Position numbers and translations under genes: made by a program. This document shows, one piece after another, positions 9,501 to 17,571 of a stretch of 64,000 nt of DNA. The stretch is from Bacteroidaceae bacterium (GTDB lineage Bacteria > Bacteroidota > Bacteroidia > Bacteroidales > Bacteroidaceae): contig JAFSPM010000045.1 in NCBI GenBank assembly GCA_017442855.1, forward strand, positions 62,001-126,000, read 5' to 3'. Within the stretch, counting starts at the first letter, position 1; each line of letters starts with the position of its first letter. The notes beneath the pieces were generated by a model that worked only from the letters and a program-made list of their open reading frames with translations, did not search any database and was not told the origin of the DNA.

Positions 9501-9915
9501 TAGTTATGTGACGGGTAGCAGCGAACGTATGTTGCTGTATCGTGAGCTCGATAATCTTTCAACGGATAAAGATGTGGAAAATTTCAAAATCAAATTGTTA
9601 GATAGATTTGGACCTATTCCGCAAGAGACGGAGGAGTTATTGCGCATTGTTCCTCTGCGTAAGTTGGCGGCAAGGTTGGGTGTCGAGCGTATCTTCTTGA
9701 AGGGTGGACGCATGACGCTGTTCTTGGTGTCGAATCCTGAGAGCCCTTATTACAAAGGTGCTGTATTTGGCAAACTTATCGACTATATGATGAAATACAC
9801 TCGTCGTTGTGAACTGAAGGAGCGCAATGACCATAAGCGTTCGATGCTGGTGAAGGATGTCGGTAGTGTGGAGCAGGCGCTTAACGTTCTTCGCGAAATC
9901 TACGCTATGGCTTAA
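6535..9915 (+). CDS. mfd: transcription-repair coupling factor Mfd
   Basis: 1,126 residues, normal for the family. Mfd removes RNA polymerase stalled at DNA damage and recruits UvrA. The N-terminal UvrB-like module is followed by the polymerase-interacting domain (GDYVVHTDHGVGRFAGL near residue 445), then the RecG-like translocase: Walker A CGDVGFGKTEVA, Walker B LLIIDEEQKFGV, TMSATPIPRTLQ and the motif VI segment QMRGRVGRSNKKAF. The C-terminal autoinhibitory D7 domain is present. A frame extends to a TTG at 6523, but this lies inside the -7 box, so the ATG at 6535 is chosen. The gene is convergent with ygiQ. Confidence 0.97.
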   Translation: MKIDELQQLLVKHPQVAAMGQLIEQGKVKHIYCGGLKASASSVYASALIGNTHCPFVFILGDLEEAGYFYHDLTQVLGDEQVLFFPSSFRRAIKYGQKDAANEILRTEVLSRLQKNVANLFVVTYPDALAEKVIARKELDEKTLNIRVGDQLDMKFVTDLLQQYGFQYTDYVYEPGQYAQRGSIIDVFSFSSEYPYRIDFFGDEVDSIRTFEIESQLSKEKKDNVVIVPDLSAGLSRKGDGGMVSFLDFLQPETMVVMRDLFWLRERIQQVHDETLSEQAVKAREAEEQGMLVLDGKIIDGEIFMRKVLQYRRMEIGVKPTGTPEASLMFDTDVQPIFHKNFDLLSERLQQYMQDGYRLFICSDSKKQTERIKAIFEDRGDNIEFTAVEKTIHEGFVDHQQRMCVFTDHQIFDRFHKYNLKSDKARSGKITQSLKELNEFQLGDYVVHTDHGVGRFAGLVRIPNGNTTQELIKLVYQNEDVVFVSIHSLHKVSKYKGKDGEPPRLNKLGSGAWERIKDRTKTKIKDIARDLIKLYAARRDEKGFAYSPDSFMQKELEASFLYEDTPDQSKATAEVKADMESDRPMDRLVCGDVGFGKTEVAIRAAFKAVSDNKQVAVLVPTTVLAYQHYQTFKERLKDMPCRVDYLSRARSAKDTKQIIKNLAENKVNILIGTHKILGKEVKFKDLGLLIIDEEQKFGVSTKEKLRQLKENVDTLTMSATPIPRTLQFSLMGARDLSVIQTPPPNRYPIQTEVHTFNEELIADAINFEMSRNGQVFFVNNHISNLEMLKAVILKHIPDCRVAIGHGQMDPVALEEIILGFVNYDYDVLISTTIVENGIDIPNANTIIINDAQNFGLSDLHQMRGRVGRSNKKAFCYLLAPPLSTLTQEAHRRLQAIENFAGLGSGIHIAMQDLDIRGAGNMLGAEQSGFIADVGYETYQKILGEAVHELKMDEFSELFAEENSKNEADKGEHYVDECQIESDLELLLPASYVTGSSERMLLYRELDNLSTDKDVENFKIKLLDRFGPIPQETEELLRIVPLRKLAARLGVERIFLKGGRMTLFLVSNPESPYYKGAVFGKLIDYMMKYTRRCELKERNDHKRSMLVKDVGSVEQALNVLREIYAMA

Positions 9916-10065
9916 CTACACTTTCTTTTTGATGATAAAACTGTCTGAGTTTCTTCCACTAAAAATCACTCACGTTTTCCTAAACCGCAAAAACTCGCTT
10001 CGCTCAAACAGGTTTGCGTTTTTATACGGAAAACTTTACAGAATCTTGGTTGCACCTCTGCATAG

Positions 10066-10186
10066 CTCAAGCAAGCTTGGCTCTGCGTTCGGTTTGCACA
10101 AGTTTTCCCGATTTTCTTAACGCTGCAGAAACATATGTCAGTTTTATTCATCAAAAATAGAATAGTTTGACTCTGCCCTCGCTGCT
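10066..10186. repeat. dispersed intergenic repeat, copies 2 and 3
   Basis: Bases 10066-10080 share the CTCAAGCAAGCTTG-type core with 3906-3920, and 10167-10186 repeats 3917-3936 exactly. The 281-bp gap between mfd and ygiQ (9916-10196) holds these and a CGCAAA/TTTGCG inverted pair near 9986 and 10014, with no gene and no convincing terminator. Confidence 0.6.
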
Positions 10187-10196
10187 CCAAAAAGCT

Positions 10197-11999
10197 TCAA
10201 CGCTTCCCGTAGAGTTTGTCGATTAAGTCGGGACGATGAATGCGACGAAGTTCGTTGATGATTTCGCGCCGTTGCTCAGGCTGGTACCAGAAAAAGAAAA
10301 GGCGCTGAGCCAGTTTCTCGCGTTGGGTTCTTGCACTGAACACAGGATCTAAGGTATAAGGATGGAAACCTGTGTACCATGTTTCTGTTGATACCGTCAT
10401 GGGGGTAGGTGTGAAGTCTTGCACTTGTTCCAGGTGAAAATCCAACCGTTTTGTGATTACAGCCAATTCGGCCATATCTTCTTCTTTACAGCCAGGGTGA
10501 CTGCTGATGAAATAAGGAATGATCTGCTGTCGCAGGTTCTCTTGCGTGTTGATGCGGTCGAATATTTTCTTGAATTCCTCGAACAGCTTGAACGAAGGCT
10601 TGCGCATAAGGTAGAGCACATCGTCGCTGGTATGTTCGGGAGCAACCTTAAGTCGTCCGCTAACATGTTTGGTAATCAATTCTTTGGTGTATTGGCGATT
10701 GGCTTTGTTCACCTCCTCATTTTCATTGCGGTGTAGCAGTAAGTCGTAGCGTATACCACTACCAATAAAGCTTCTCTTGATTTCAGGAAGCGCATCCACT
10801 GCATGGTAGATATCCAGTAGCGGACGGTGGTCGTTGTTCAGGTTCTTGCACACTGTGGGGTGGGCACACGATGGGCGTTTGCACTTCTTGCACAACTCCA
10901 GGTTCTTGCCGTGCATGCGATACATGTTGGCCGAAGGACCACCCAAGTCGCTGAGGTATCCTTTGAAATCGGGCATCTGTATCACCTTCTTCACCTCTTT
11001 CAAGATGCTCTCCTTACTACGACTCACAATGAATTTTCCCTGGTGGGCAGATATGGTGCAGAAGGCACAACCTCCGAAGCAACCTCTGTGCAGGTTGATG
11101 CTGAACTTAATCATATCGTAGGCAGGAATGCGCTTGCCCTTATACTTGGGATGTGGCAAACGGGTATAGGGTAGGTCAAACGAGTGGTCAAGCTCTGCTT
11201 CCGTCATAGGCGGGTAGGGCGGGTTTACCACTACGGTCTGTTTACCAGTGCGTTGCAAGATACGCTGGGCACTCCATTTGTTGCTTTCCTCCTCGATATG
11301 TCTGAAATTAGCTGCTTCCTTTTTCTTGTCTTTCAGACATTCCTCGTGCGAATAAAGCACAATGTCTGTATCTTGTGGTTGGATGTCGTTTGTCAGATAG
11401 GCAATCTGTGGGGTATCAGTGAGCGGTTCACCTCGTTCTAATTTGCGTGCTACCTCCACCACAGTTTTTTCTCCCATGCCATACATCAGTAAGTCGGCAC
11501 CGCTATCCACCAGGATGCTGGGGCGCACGCGGTCTTCCCAATAGTCGTAGTGGGTAAGGCGTCGCATGCTGGCCTCGATGCCTCCTAAGAACACAGGGGT
11601 GTCAGGATATAACTGTTTGAGGATTTTGGTGTAAACAATGCTGGGATAATCAGGACGCATATCTGTACGTCCATCGGGTGTATAAGCATCTTCGTGCCTA
11701 ATGCGCTTATTGGCAGTATATTTGTTGACCATACTGTCCATGCATCCTGGACTAATGCCAAAGAACAAACGTGGCTTACCCAGTTTTTTGAAGTCGCGCA
11801 AATCGTCTCGCCAGTTGGGTTGTGGCACAATGGCTATCTTGAGTCCTTCTGCCTCGAGTATTCGACCGATAACAGCTGCACCAAACGAAGGGTGGTCCAC
11901 ATAGGCGTCACCGCTGAACAGTATCACGTCCAGCTCGTCCCATCCCCTCAGTTCTACCTCTTTCTTGGTAGTGGGTAACCAATCGGTTAAGTTGTTCAT
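10197..11999 (-). CDS. YgiQ family radical SAM protein
   Basis: 600 residues. The YgiQ N-terminal region is complete (LPTTKKEVELRGWDELD, FSGDAYVDHPSFG). The radical SAM cluster motif is NLHRGCFGGCAFCTISAHQG, giving the Cys-x3-Cys-x2-Cys iron-sulfur ligands, and a second Cys-rich stretch (CKKCKRPSCAHPTVC) is seen after it. The C-terminus QDFTPTPMTVSTETWYTG is also typical. The substrate of this widespread family is not known to me. It lies 19 bp downstream of a small gene on the same strand and shares its promoter. Confidence 0.92.
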   Translation of the reverse strand: MNNLTDWLPTTKKEVELRGWDELDVILFSGDAYVDHPSFGAAVIGRILEAEGLKIAIVPQPNWRDDLRDFKKLGKPRLFFGISPGCMDSMVNKYTANKRIRHEDAYTPDGRTDMRPDYPSIVYTKILKQLYPDTPVFLGGIEASMRRLTHYDYWEDRVRPSILVDSGADLLMYGMGEKTVVEVARKLERGEPLTDTPQIAYLTNDIQPQDTDIVLYSHEECLKDKKKEAANFRHIEEESNKWSAQRILQRTGKQTVVVNPPYPPMTEAELDHSFDLPYTRLPHPKYKGKRIPAYDMIKFSINLHRGCFGGCAFCTISAHQGKFIVSRSKESILKEVKKVIQMPDFKGYLSDLGGPSANMYRMHGKNLELCKKCKRPSCAHPTVCKNLNNDHRPLLDIYHAVDALPEIKRSFIGSGIRYDLLLHRNENEEVNKANRQYTKELITKHVSGRLKVAPEHTSDDVLYLMRKPSFKLFEEFKKIFDRINTQENLRQQIIPYFISSHPGCKEEDMAELAVITKRLDFHLEQVQDFTPTPMTVSTETWYTGFHPYTLDPVFSARTQREKLAQRLFFFWYQPEQRREIINELRRIHRPDLIDKLYGKR

Positions 12000-12018
12000 G
12001 TTTAATCAGTCAAGACGC

Positions 12019-12333
12019 TCATGCGTTGTCAGTCAATGGGTGTTCTTCATCCCAAGAGGCGTAAAGTGCCATTAACTTTTGCAAGCCAAAAGCTTTCATG
12101 TTATCGTGATAAATCACATTGATACATAAGTTCAGCAAGTCTTTGATATCGCCATTCTCTGCAGCGATGAGTGATCGAACGCCGAGTTTCAGTTTCTCAA
12201 GCACGCTTTCATCTACAAAACCATTACTATCGGTCAGGTTGTTAAACAACCCATATTTACGAATGGTGGCCAGGTGCTCGTCGCTGATCTGCATTGAGCG
12301 TGTACCACTTTGGTTAGTCTGTATGGTGTACAT
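12019..12333 (-). CDS. small conserved-looking protein of unknown function
   Basis: 104 residues with no signal peptide, membrane segment or Cys. It looks helical, with several amphipathic stretches (LEKLKLGVRSLIAAENG, LQKLMALYASW) and an acidic C-terminus. A good -7 box at 12357-12364 and the short spacing to ygiQ downstream support it as a real gene and the first cistron of that operon. I do not recognise the family. Confidence 0.6.
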   Translation of the reverse strand: MYTIQTNQSGTRSMQISDEHLATIRKYGLFNNLTDSNGFVDESVLEKLKLGVRSLIAAENGDIKDLLNLCINVIYHDNMKAFGLQKLMALYASWDEEHPLTDNA

Positions 12334-12356
12334 ATTTATATTGATTTAATTCTGCA

Positions 12357-12364
12357 CAAATATA
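12357..12364 (-). promoter_or_regulatory. -7 box of the small gene and ygiQ
   Basis: Minus strand TATATTTG followed by TG. The ATG at 12333 is 24 nt downstream. Confidence 0.6.
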
Positions 12365-12382
12365 CACATATTATTTGAATAA

Positions 12383-13546
12383 TCAACCCACGGCCTGTTT
12401 CAATTGTTGTAAAGCCTGTTGCAACACACTGCGTGGACATCCTACATTCAGGCGCATAAAGCCTTTACCCTCTTTGCCGAACATGGTGCCGTCGTTGAGT
12501 GCCAGATGGGCCTTATCTACAAAGAGATTCACCAACTCTTCCTGACTAAGTCCCAGTTGGCGCCCATCCAGGAACACCAGATATGAGGCTTGTGGTTTCA
12601 ACATTTTGATGGCAGGTATGTTTTCTTTCAGGTATTGTTCGGTAAAGTCGATGTTCCCCTGCACATAGGCCAGCATTTGGTTCAGCCATTCTTCCCCCTG
12701 TGCGTAGGCAGCAGCACAAGCCGAATATGCAAACATATTCCCCATAGAAAGCTCACTGGATTCCATAAACTCGTTGAACTTATTCCTAAGTACAGCATTG
12801 AAAATCAAACTGTAAGAACTACTTAAGCCAGGCATATTGAATGCTTTGCTGGGTGCCATAAAGGTCACACTGTTCATACGAGCCTCCTCTGATACAGTAG
12901 AAAACGAGTGGTGCTTGTATCCTGGTAATGTTAGGTCGGCATGAATCTCGTCGCTCACCACCAGTGTACCGTTCTTTTGACAAATCTCCGCTACCCGTTG
13001 CAACTCTTCCAACTTCCATACTCTGCCTCCTGGATTGTGAGGATTGCAGAAGATAAACATCTTACAGTCTTTGATATCCTGTTCGAAACGCTCGAAATTG
13101 ATATGCACTTGTCCGTCGTTGATGTCTAAAGGACTATACACTACTTGTCGGTGGTTATGTTCTGCTACCAAGAAAAACGGATGATACACAGGAGGTTGTA
13201 CCATCACTCTGTCGCCCGGTTGGGTAAAGCAGTTCAAGGCAAAAGCAATGCCTCTCACAATACCGGGTACAAAACAGATGTCTTTTTGTTCTACCTTCAC
13301 TCCATGACGTTTACCTACCCATTTTATAATATTGTCATACCAACGCTGACAAGGTTGGGTGTATCCTAATATCCCCTGGTCGAGTTGCTGGCGAATGGCG
13401 TCAATGATAAATGTTGGTGTGCGGAAATCCATATCGGCCACCCACATGGGCAGCAAGTCATCGCGCCCCCATATCTCGGCTACTGCATCATATTTTACAC
13501 AGTCGGTGCCTTTGCGCATTATTATTTCATCAAAATCGTATTTCAT
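12383..13546 (-). CDS. PatB/MalY family PLP-dependent C-S lyase (aminotransferase-like)
   Basis: 387 residues. PLP fold-type I: DLLPMWVADMDFRTP is the PatB/MalY N-terminal signature, FCNPHNPGGRVW and VVSDEIHADL contain the cofactor-binding Asn and Asp, and the Schiff-base Lys is in MAPSKAFNMPGL. Members cleave cystathionine or cysteine conjugates to pyruvate, ammonia and a thiol. The frame starts at 13567, but the -7 box at 13569-13576 directly abuts that ATG, so the Met at 13546 is the more likely start. The RNase G terminator lies just upstream, so this is probably a single-gene unit. Confidence 0.9.
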   Translation of the reverse strand: MKYDFDEIIMRKGTDCVKYDAVAEIWGRDDLLPMWVADMDFRTPTFIIDAIRQQLDQGILGYTQPCQRWYDNIIKWVGKRHGVKVEQKDICFVPGIVRGIAFALNCFTQPGDRVMVQPPVYHPFFLVAEHNHRQVVYSPLDINDGQVHINFERFEQDIKDCKMFIFCNPHNPGGRVWKLEELQRVAEICQKNGTLVVSDEIHADLTLPGYKHHSFSTVSEEARMNSVTFMAPSKAFNMPGLSSSYSLIFNAVLRNKFNEFMESSELSMGNMFAYSACAAAYAQGEEWLNQMLAYVQGNIDFTEQYLKENIPAIKMLKPQASYLVFLDGRQLGLSQEELVNLFVDKAHLALNDGTMFGKEGKGFMRLNVGCPRSVLQQALQQLKQAVG

Positions 13547-13568
13547 AATATGATAGATAGTTTTCATG

Positions 13569-13576
13569 CAAAGTTA
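13569..13576 (-). promoter_or_regulatory. -7 box of the PatB-like gene
   Basis: Minus strand TAACTTTG directly followed by CATG. Transcription would start at or inside the first ATG (13567), which favours the second ATG at 13546. Confidence 0.6.
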
Positions 13577-13597
13577 GATTTTTTCCACATAATAAAA

Positions 13598-13627
13598 AAG
13601 CCCCAAAGCAATAAAGCTTCAGGGCTT
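13598..13627 (-). terminator. terminator after RNase G
   Basis: AAAGCCCCAAAGC pairs with GCTTCAGGGCTTT around an AATAAA loop, and the minus strand continues into a T-run. It ends the RNase G transcript just before the PatB-like promoter. Confidence 0.8.
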
Positions 13628-13636
13628 TCATAAAAG

Positions 13637-15205
13637 TTAAGCATCTTGTTTCTCCTGCATGTCAATTTCCTCACCTTTCTTGTCGAAGAATTTGTACTGC
13701 AAGAAAGCGAGACTTTGATCAGGAATAACGCTGATGCCAAATCCATACTTCATCTGCCATTGCCTCTTGAGCGACAGCAATCCTTTGTTGACGTAAGCCG
13801 CCACATAAGGATGTACATGTAGTGAGAATTTGGATATCTTCACTTTGTTCACCAGGTAGTCGATTTTGCTCTCCAGAGAGTCTGTGAAGAGGATAGACGG
13901 TCGAATCTGACCCTTGCCGAAACAGGTTGGACATGTTTCCAGCGTGTCTATGTCCAGCACAGGCCTCACCCTCTGTCGGGTAATCTGCATCAGTCCGAAT
14001 TTGCTCAGTGGTAGGATTTTATGCCTTGCCCTGTCTTTCTGCATATTCGCGCACATTCTTTCATACAGCTTCTGACGGTCTTCCGCCAACGCCATATCGA
14101 TAAAGTCCACCACAATGATGCCACCCATATCACGCAGTCTGAGCTGTCGTGCCAGTTCGTCGGCGGCACCCAGGTTCACTTCCAGTGCGGTCGTTTCCTG
14201 ATTGTCGGTCTTGGTACGGTTCCCGCTGTTCACGTCAACTACGTGCAAAGCCTCCGTATGTTCAATAATCAGGTAGGCACCACTCTTGTAGGAGATGGTA
14301 CGTCCAAACGACGACTTGATCTGCTTGGTTACTCCAAAGTTGTCAGAGATAGGTAGTTCGCCTTTGTACAGCTTCACGATTCCTGCCTTTTCAGGGGCTA
14401 TGATTGATACGTAATCCTTGATTTCGTTATATTCGGCTTCATCGTTTACATAGATGTGCTCGAAATCAGGATTGAACAAGTCGCGCAACATACCAACGGC
14501 ACGGCTTGTCTCTTCGTAAATCAGTGTCGGAAATTTCGTGGCTTTCTGCACTTTTAGCATGGCGTCATCCCATCTTTTCAGCAAGACTTTAAGTTCAGCG
14601 TCGAGCTCAGCTACACGTTTTCCTTCAGCTACCGTCCTGACAATTACCCCAAAGTTTTTGGGTGTTATACTCATCAGCAACTGCTTGAGGCGTGCACGCT
14701 CTTCACTCGATTTAATTTTTTGCGATACAGAAACCTTATCGTCGAAAGGCATGAGCACCAGATACCTGCCGGCAAACGACAGTTCTGTGGTCAGTCTTGG
14801 CCCTTTTGTTGAGATAGGTTCCTTAACAATCTGCACCACCACTTCTTGTCCTACTTCCAGGTAATCAGAAATTGATCCGTCCTTCGGTAGGATAGGCATT
14901 ATGGATGCCTTGCTCACGGGGTTCAGCTTCTTCTTGTTGCTTAAAACTTGCTTGACATACTTGTTTGCTGAGCTGAATTTCTCACCCAAGTCCAAGTAAT
15001 GAAGAAATGCTTCCTTCTCGTATCCCACATCCACGAAGCATGCATTGAGTCCGGGCATTAATTTCTTAACGCGTCCCAAATAAATGTTGCCCACGTTGAA
15101 AGCTGTGTTGTTGCCTTCTTTTTGAAGTTCAACCAACTGCTTGTCTTCCAACAGGGCGATGGAAACCTCCTTGGGTTTCACATCCACCACAAGTTCGTTA
15201 GTCAC
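13637..15205 (-). CDS. rng: ribonuclease E/G
   Basis: 522 residues, the usual size for Bacteroidales RNase G-like enzymes. The S1 domain is at the N-terminus (GNIYLGRVKKLMPGLNACFVDVGY). The DNase I-like catalytic domain has the metal-binding Asp in GGIIVVDFIDMA and a second Asp before RARHKILPLSKFG; the zinc-link Cys pair is in TCPTCFGKG. There is no long C-terminal degradosome scaffold. It processes rRNA and mRNA. I see no clear -7 box immediately upstream. Confidence 0.95.
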   Translation of the reverse strand: MTNELVVDVKPKEVSIALLEDKQLVELQKEGNNTAFNVGNIYLGRVKKLMPGLNACFVDVGYEKEAFLHYLDLGEKFSSANKYVKQVLSNKKKLNPVSKASIMPILPKDGSISDYLEVGQEVVVQIVKEPISTKGPRLTTELSFAGRYLVLMPFDDKVSVSQKIKSSEERARLKQLLMSITPKNFGVIVRTVAEGKRVAELDAELKVLLKRWDDAMLKVQKATKFPTLIYEETSRAVGMLRDLFNPDFEHIYVNDEAEYNEIKDYVSIIAPEKAGIVKLYKGELPISDNFGVTKQIKSSFGRTISYKSGAYLIIEHTEALHVVDVNSGNRTKTDNQETTALEVNLGAADELARQLRLRDMGGIIVVDFIDMALAEDRQKLYERMCANMQKDRARHKILPLSKFGLMQITRQRVRPVLDIDTLETCPTCFGKGQIRPSILFTDSLESKIDYLVNKVKISKFSLHVHPYVAAYVNKGLLSLKRQWQMKYGFGISVIPDQSLAFLQYKFFDKKGEEIDMQEKQDA

Positions 15206-15274
15206 TGGGTTACTTTTACTAATAAATTAAAGATCTCTTTTGTCAATCGAGACAAATGCTGTTTTACTATAAAT

Positions 15275-15317
15275 AAAAGGACAAACTTGAACAAGAAACA
15301 CTCAAATTTGTCCTTTA
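15275..15317 (-). terminator. terminator after the HU operon
   Basis: AAAGGACAAACTTGA and TCAAATTTGTCCTTT form a long hairpin, and the minus strand then runs into TTTTATTTAT. It ends the HU/small ribosomal protein transcript before rng. Confidence 0.8.
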
Positions 15318-15346
15318 TATTTACCTCAATTCATACCAAGAAATGT

Positions 15347-15436
15347 TTACTTGCTCTTATGCCTGTTCTTTCTCAGTCTTTTCTTACGCTTATGCGTAGC
15401 CATTTTATGTCTTTTTTTCTTCTTACCGCTTGGCAT
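15347..15436 (-). CDS. AURKAIP1/COX24-domain ribosomal-type small protein
   Basis: Only 29 residues: M-P-S-G, a KKKKRHK run, then MATHKRKKRLRKNRHKSK. Sixteen or so residues are Lys or Arg. The sequence matches the short, extremely basic AURKAIP1/COX24-domain proteins of Bacteroidetes, related to mitochondrial ribosomal protein mS38 and mycobacterial bS22, which sit in the small ribosomal subunit. It starts 28 bp after HU on the same strand and is followed by a strong terminator, so HU and this gene form a two-cistron unit. Confidence 0.85.
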   Translation of the reverse strand: MPSGKKKKRHKMATHKRKKRLRKNRHKSK

Positions 15437-15464
15437 AGCTTTGAAAAATTAAAGGGTTAATAAA

Positions 15465-15740
15465 TTATTTCTTTACCTGCAGTGTGAAAGTCTTTGCTGG
15501 CTTGAAAGCAGGAATGTTATGCTCTGGGATAATCAGGGTAGTGTTCTTAGAAATGTTACGAGCGGTCTTCTGAGCGCGCTTCTTAACAATAAAGCTACCA
15601 AAACCACGGAGATAAACGTTCTCTTCCTTCTCCAAAGAATTCTTAACTGCAACCATGAATGCTTCTACTGTAGCGGCAACTGACTTCTTGTCAACGCCAG
15701 TGCTCTTTGCGATTTCGTTAATGATATCAGCTTTAGTCAT
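15465..15740 (-). CDS. HU family DNA-binding protein
   Basis: 91 residues, full length. The N-terminus MTKADIINEIAKSTG, the central GFGSFIVKKRAQKTARN and IPAFKPAKTFTLQVK are the HU/IHF helical dimer core, beta-arm start and C-terminal end. HU bends and compacts DNA. Bacteroidales genomes carry several HU paralogues, so no symbol is given. It is first in a unit with the 29-residue basic protein. Confidence 0.95.
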   Translation of the reverse strand: MTKADIINEIAKSTGVDKKSVAATVEAFMVAVKNSLEKEENVYLRGFGSFIVKKRAQKTARNISKNTTLIIPEHNIPAFKPAKTFTLQVKK

Positions 15741-15778
15741 TTCTTTATAATTTTTAGTATGTTAGTATTTTCGGACTG

Positions 15779-15786
15779 CAAATATA
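15779..15786 (-). promoter_or_regulatory. -7 box of HU
   Basis: Minus strand TATATTTG followed by CAG, 39 nt upstream of the HU ATG. Confidence 0.6.
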
Positions 15787-15882
15787 CTACCTATTTTCTA
15801 AATCCCAAAATTGGAATGCGCTTTTTTTTTATAAAATCTCGTAATTTGAGTAAATTAAGTGTTTTCTTCCCCTGTTTTTTAC

Positions 15883-15890
15883 TATTTTTG
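15883..15890 (+). promoter_or_regulatory. -7 box of mutY
   Basis: TATTTTTG followed by CAGG, 23 nt upstream of the mutY ATG. Confidence 0.55.
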
Positions 15891-15913
15891 CAGGCGGATT
15901 AGTCCAAAATAAC

Positions 15914-17044
15914 ATGAGTACCTTTAGTAACTTTATATTAATATGGTATAGCATCCACAAGCGCGATTTACCTTGGCGTAATACTACTGACCCTTATCGT
16001 ATATGGATTTCAGAGATTATCCTGCAACAGACGCGCGTGAGTCAGGGTTATGACTATTTTCTGCGTTTTATGGAACGTTTCCCCACTGTACAGGCATTGG
16101 CCGAGGCACCAGAGGATGAGGTGATGCGCCTTTGGCAAGGATTGGGTTATTACTCACGGGCCAGTAACTTGCATGCTGCTGCCAAAAGTATTTGCAACAA
16201 ACAGTCAGCATCAGACCATCATGTTACTGACGATCAGTCGAAAAGGGAGAAGGGAGAACTGGTTTTACAAACGTTGAAAGAGGAGGATGGTAGTTTGTTC
16301 CCTAAAACTTTTGAAGAGGTACGAGCCCTTAAAGGAGTAGGGGATTACACAGCTGCCGCCATCTGTTCGTTTGCCTACAATATGCCCTATGCTGTGGTTG
16401 ATGGCAACGTCTATCGTGTCTTGGCCCGCTATTTCGGCATCCATGAGCCTATTAATACTACCCAAGGCAAGAAACTTTTTGCCACTTTGGCACAAGATCA
16501 GTTGGATGCTTCGTGTCCAGCTGATTACAACCAGGCCATCATGGATTTTGGGGCTTTGGTATGCACTCCACTTTCCCCTTCTTGTACTTCATGTCCTTTG
16601 GGGGAGAGCTGCGAAGCACTACGTAGCGGACAGGTTGATGTGTTGCCACAAAAACAAAAGAAACTTACACTGAAGATACGCTATTTCCATTACTTATTGG
16701 TAAAGGCTGGCGATACTACTTTTATCCGCAAACGCACTGAGCGTGATATCTGGCAGAACCTCTATGAGCTGCCCCTTGTGGAGAGCAATCACCAGCTTTC
16801 GATACCAGAGTTGCTTCAAGCCATCAAGCCTATGATAGCCGAAGGTGAAGAGCCACAGCTCACCCTTATTCGTCGGGGGGTAAAGCATGTGCTTACCCAT
16901 CGCATCATCATGGCCGATTTCTACGAACTGACCTTACCTGCAAGCACTTGCTCGTTTGCTACCTGTCAGCAGATAAAGATGGAGCAGCTTGACGATTATG
17001 CCTTCCCTCGACTCATCACACTTTTTTTAGATAAATCATCCTAA
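15914..17044 (+). CDS. mutY: A/G-specific adenine glycosylase MutY
   Basis: 376 residues. It removes adenine mispaired with 8-oxoguanine. The catalytic Glu is in WISEIILQQTRV, the helix-hairpin-helix is LKGVGDYTAAAI and the catalytic Asp is in AVVDGNVYRV. The 4Fe-4S cluster ligands are spaced Cys-x6-Cys-x2-Cys-x5-Cys in CTPLSPSCTSCPLGESC. The C-terminal NUDIX-like 8-oxoG recognition domain is present (from about residue 250). Between the third and fourth helices there is an insertion of about 30 residues (16195-16284, including DDQSKREKGELV) that family members normally lack. It heads the conserved Bacteroidetes order mutY-ssb-gldE. Confidence 0.95.
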   Translation: MSTFSNFILIWYSIHKRDLPWRNTTDPYRIWISEIILQQTRVSQGYDYFLRFMERFPTVQALAEAPEDEVMRLWQGLGYYSRASNLHAAAKSICNKQSASDHHVTDDQSKREKGELVLQTLKEEDGSLFPKTFEEVRALKGVGDYTAAAICSFAYNMPYAVVDGNVYRVLARYFGIHEPINTTQGKKLFATLAQDQLDASCPADYNQAIMDFGALVCTPLSPSCTSCPLGESCEALRSGQVDVLPQKQKKLTLKIRYFHYLLVKAGDTTFIRKRTERDIWQNLYELPLVESNHQLSIPELLQAIKPMIAEGEEPQLTLIRRGVKHVLTHRIIMADFYELTLPASTCSFATCQQIKMEQLDDYAFPRLITLFLDKSS

Positions 17045-17072
17045 AAAACTTGCAAGATGCAATTATTTACTT

Positions 17073-17080
17073 TACTTTTG
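17073..17080 (+). promoter_or_regulatory. -7 box of ssb
   Basis: TACTTTTG followed by TGG, 32 nt upstream of the ssb ATG, in the short gap after mutY. Confidence 0.55.
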
Positions 17081-17112
17081 TGGCGAACAATTAATTTTTA
17101 TAAATAACAGTT

Positions 17113-17544
17113 ATGAATAAAGCGATTTTAATTGGTAACGTTGGCAGAGATCCCAACGTAAGATACTTTGAAGGCGGACGTGCAGTAGCACAAGTGACAT
17201 TGGCAACTACCGAGCGTGGTTATACATTGCAGAACGGCACCGTTGTTCCCGATCGTACGGAGTGGCACAACTTGGTGTTCCGTAATGGTATGGCACAGAC
17301 AGTAGAGAAGTATGTTCACAAAGGCGACAAGCTTTATGTTGAAGGTAAGATTTTTACTCGCAGCTATGATGACCAAAGTGGCATCAAACGTTATGTCACC
17401 GAAATCTATGTCGACGAGATGGAAATGCTTACGCCTAAGTCTAACCAGTCGGCATCAGCGGCACCACAGTCAGTTGCTCCTTCAGCTCAGCCAGCAGCTC
17501 CTGCACAGCAGGTAGCTGAACCAACGGACGACTTGCCGTTTTAA
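17113..17544 (+). CDS. ssb: single-stranded DNA-binding protein
   Basis: 143 residues. The OB fold runs from MNKAILIGNVGRDPNVRY through EWHNLVFRNGMAQTVEKYVHKGDKLYVEGKI, followed by an Ala/Gln/Pro-rich flexible tail (residues about 112-135) and the acidic tip DDLPF that binds partner proteins in replication and repair. It has its own promoter and is followed 27 bp later by gldE, with no terminator between. Confidence 0.96.
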   Translation: MNKAILIGNVGRDPNVRYFEGGRAVAQVTLATTERGYTLQNGTVVPDRTEWHNLVFRNGMAQTVEKYVHKGDKLYVEGKIFTRSYDDQSGIKRYVTEIYVDEMEMLTPKSNQSASAAPQSVAPSAQPAAPAQQVAEPTDDLPF

Positions 17545-17571
17545 CAACATGTTTAACTAATTTGTAATTCT

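Noticed and set aside
9857-10120. Plus-strand reading frame of 87 codons at the end of mfd
   Set aside because: It overlaps mfd and continues through the dispersed repeat; no family resemblance.
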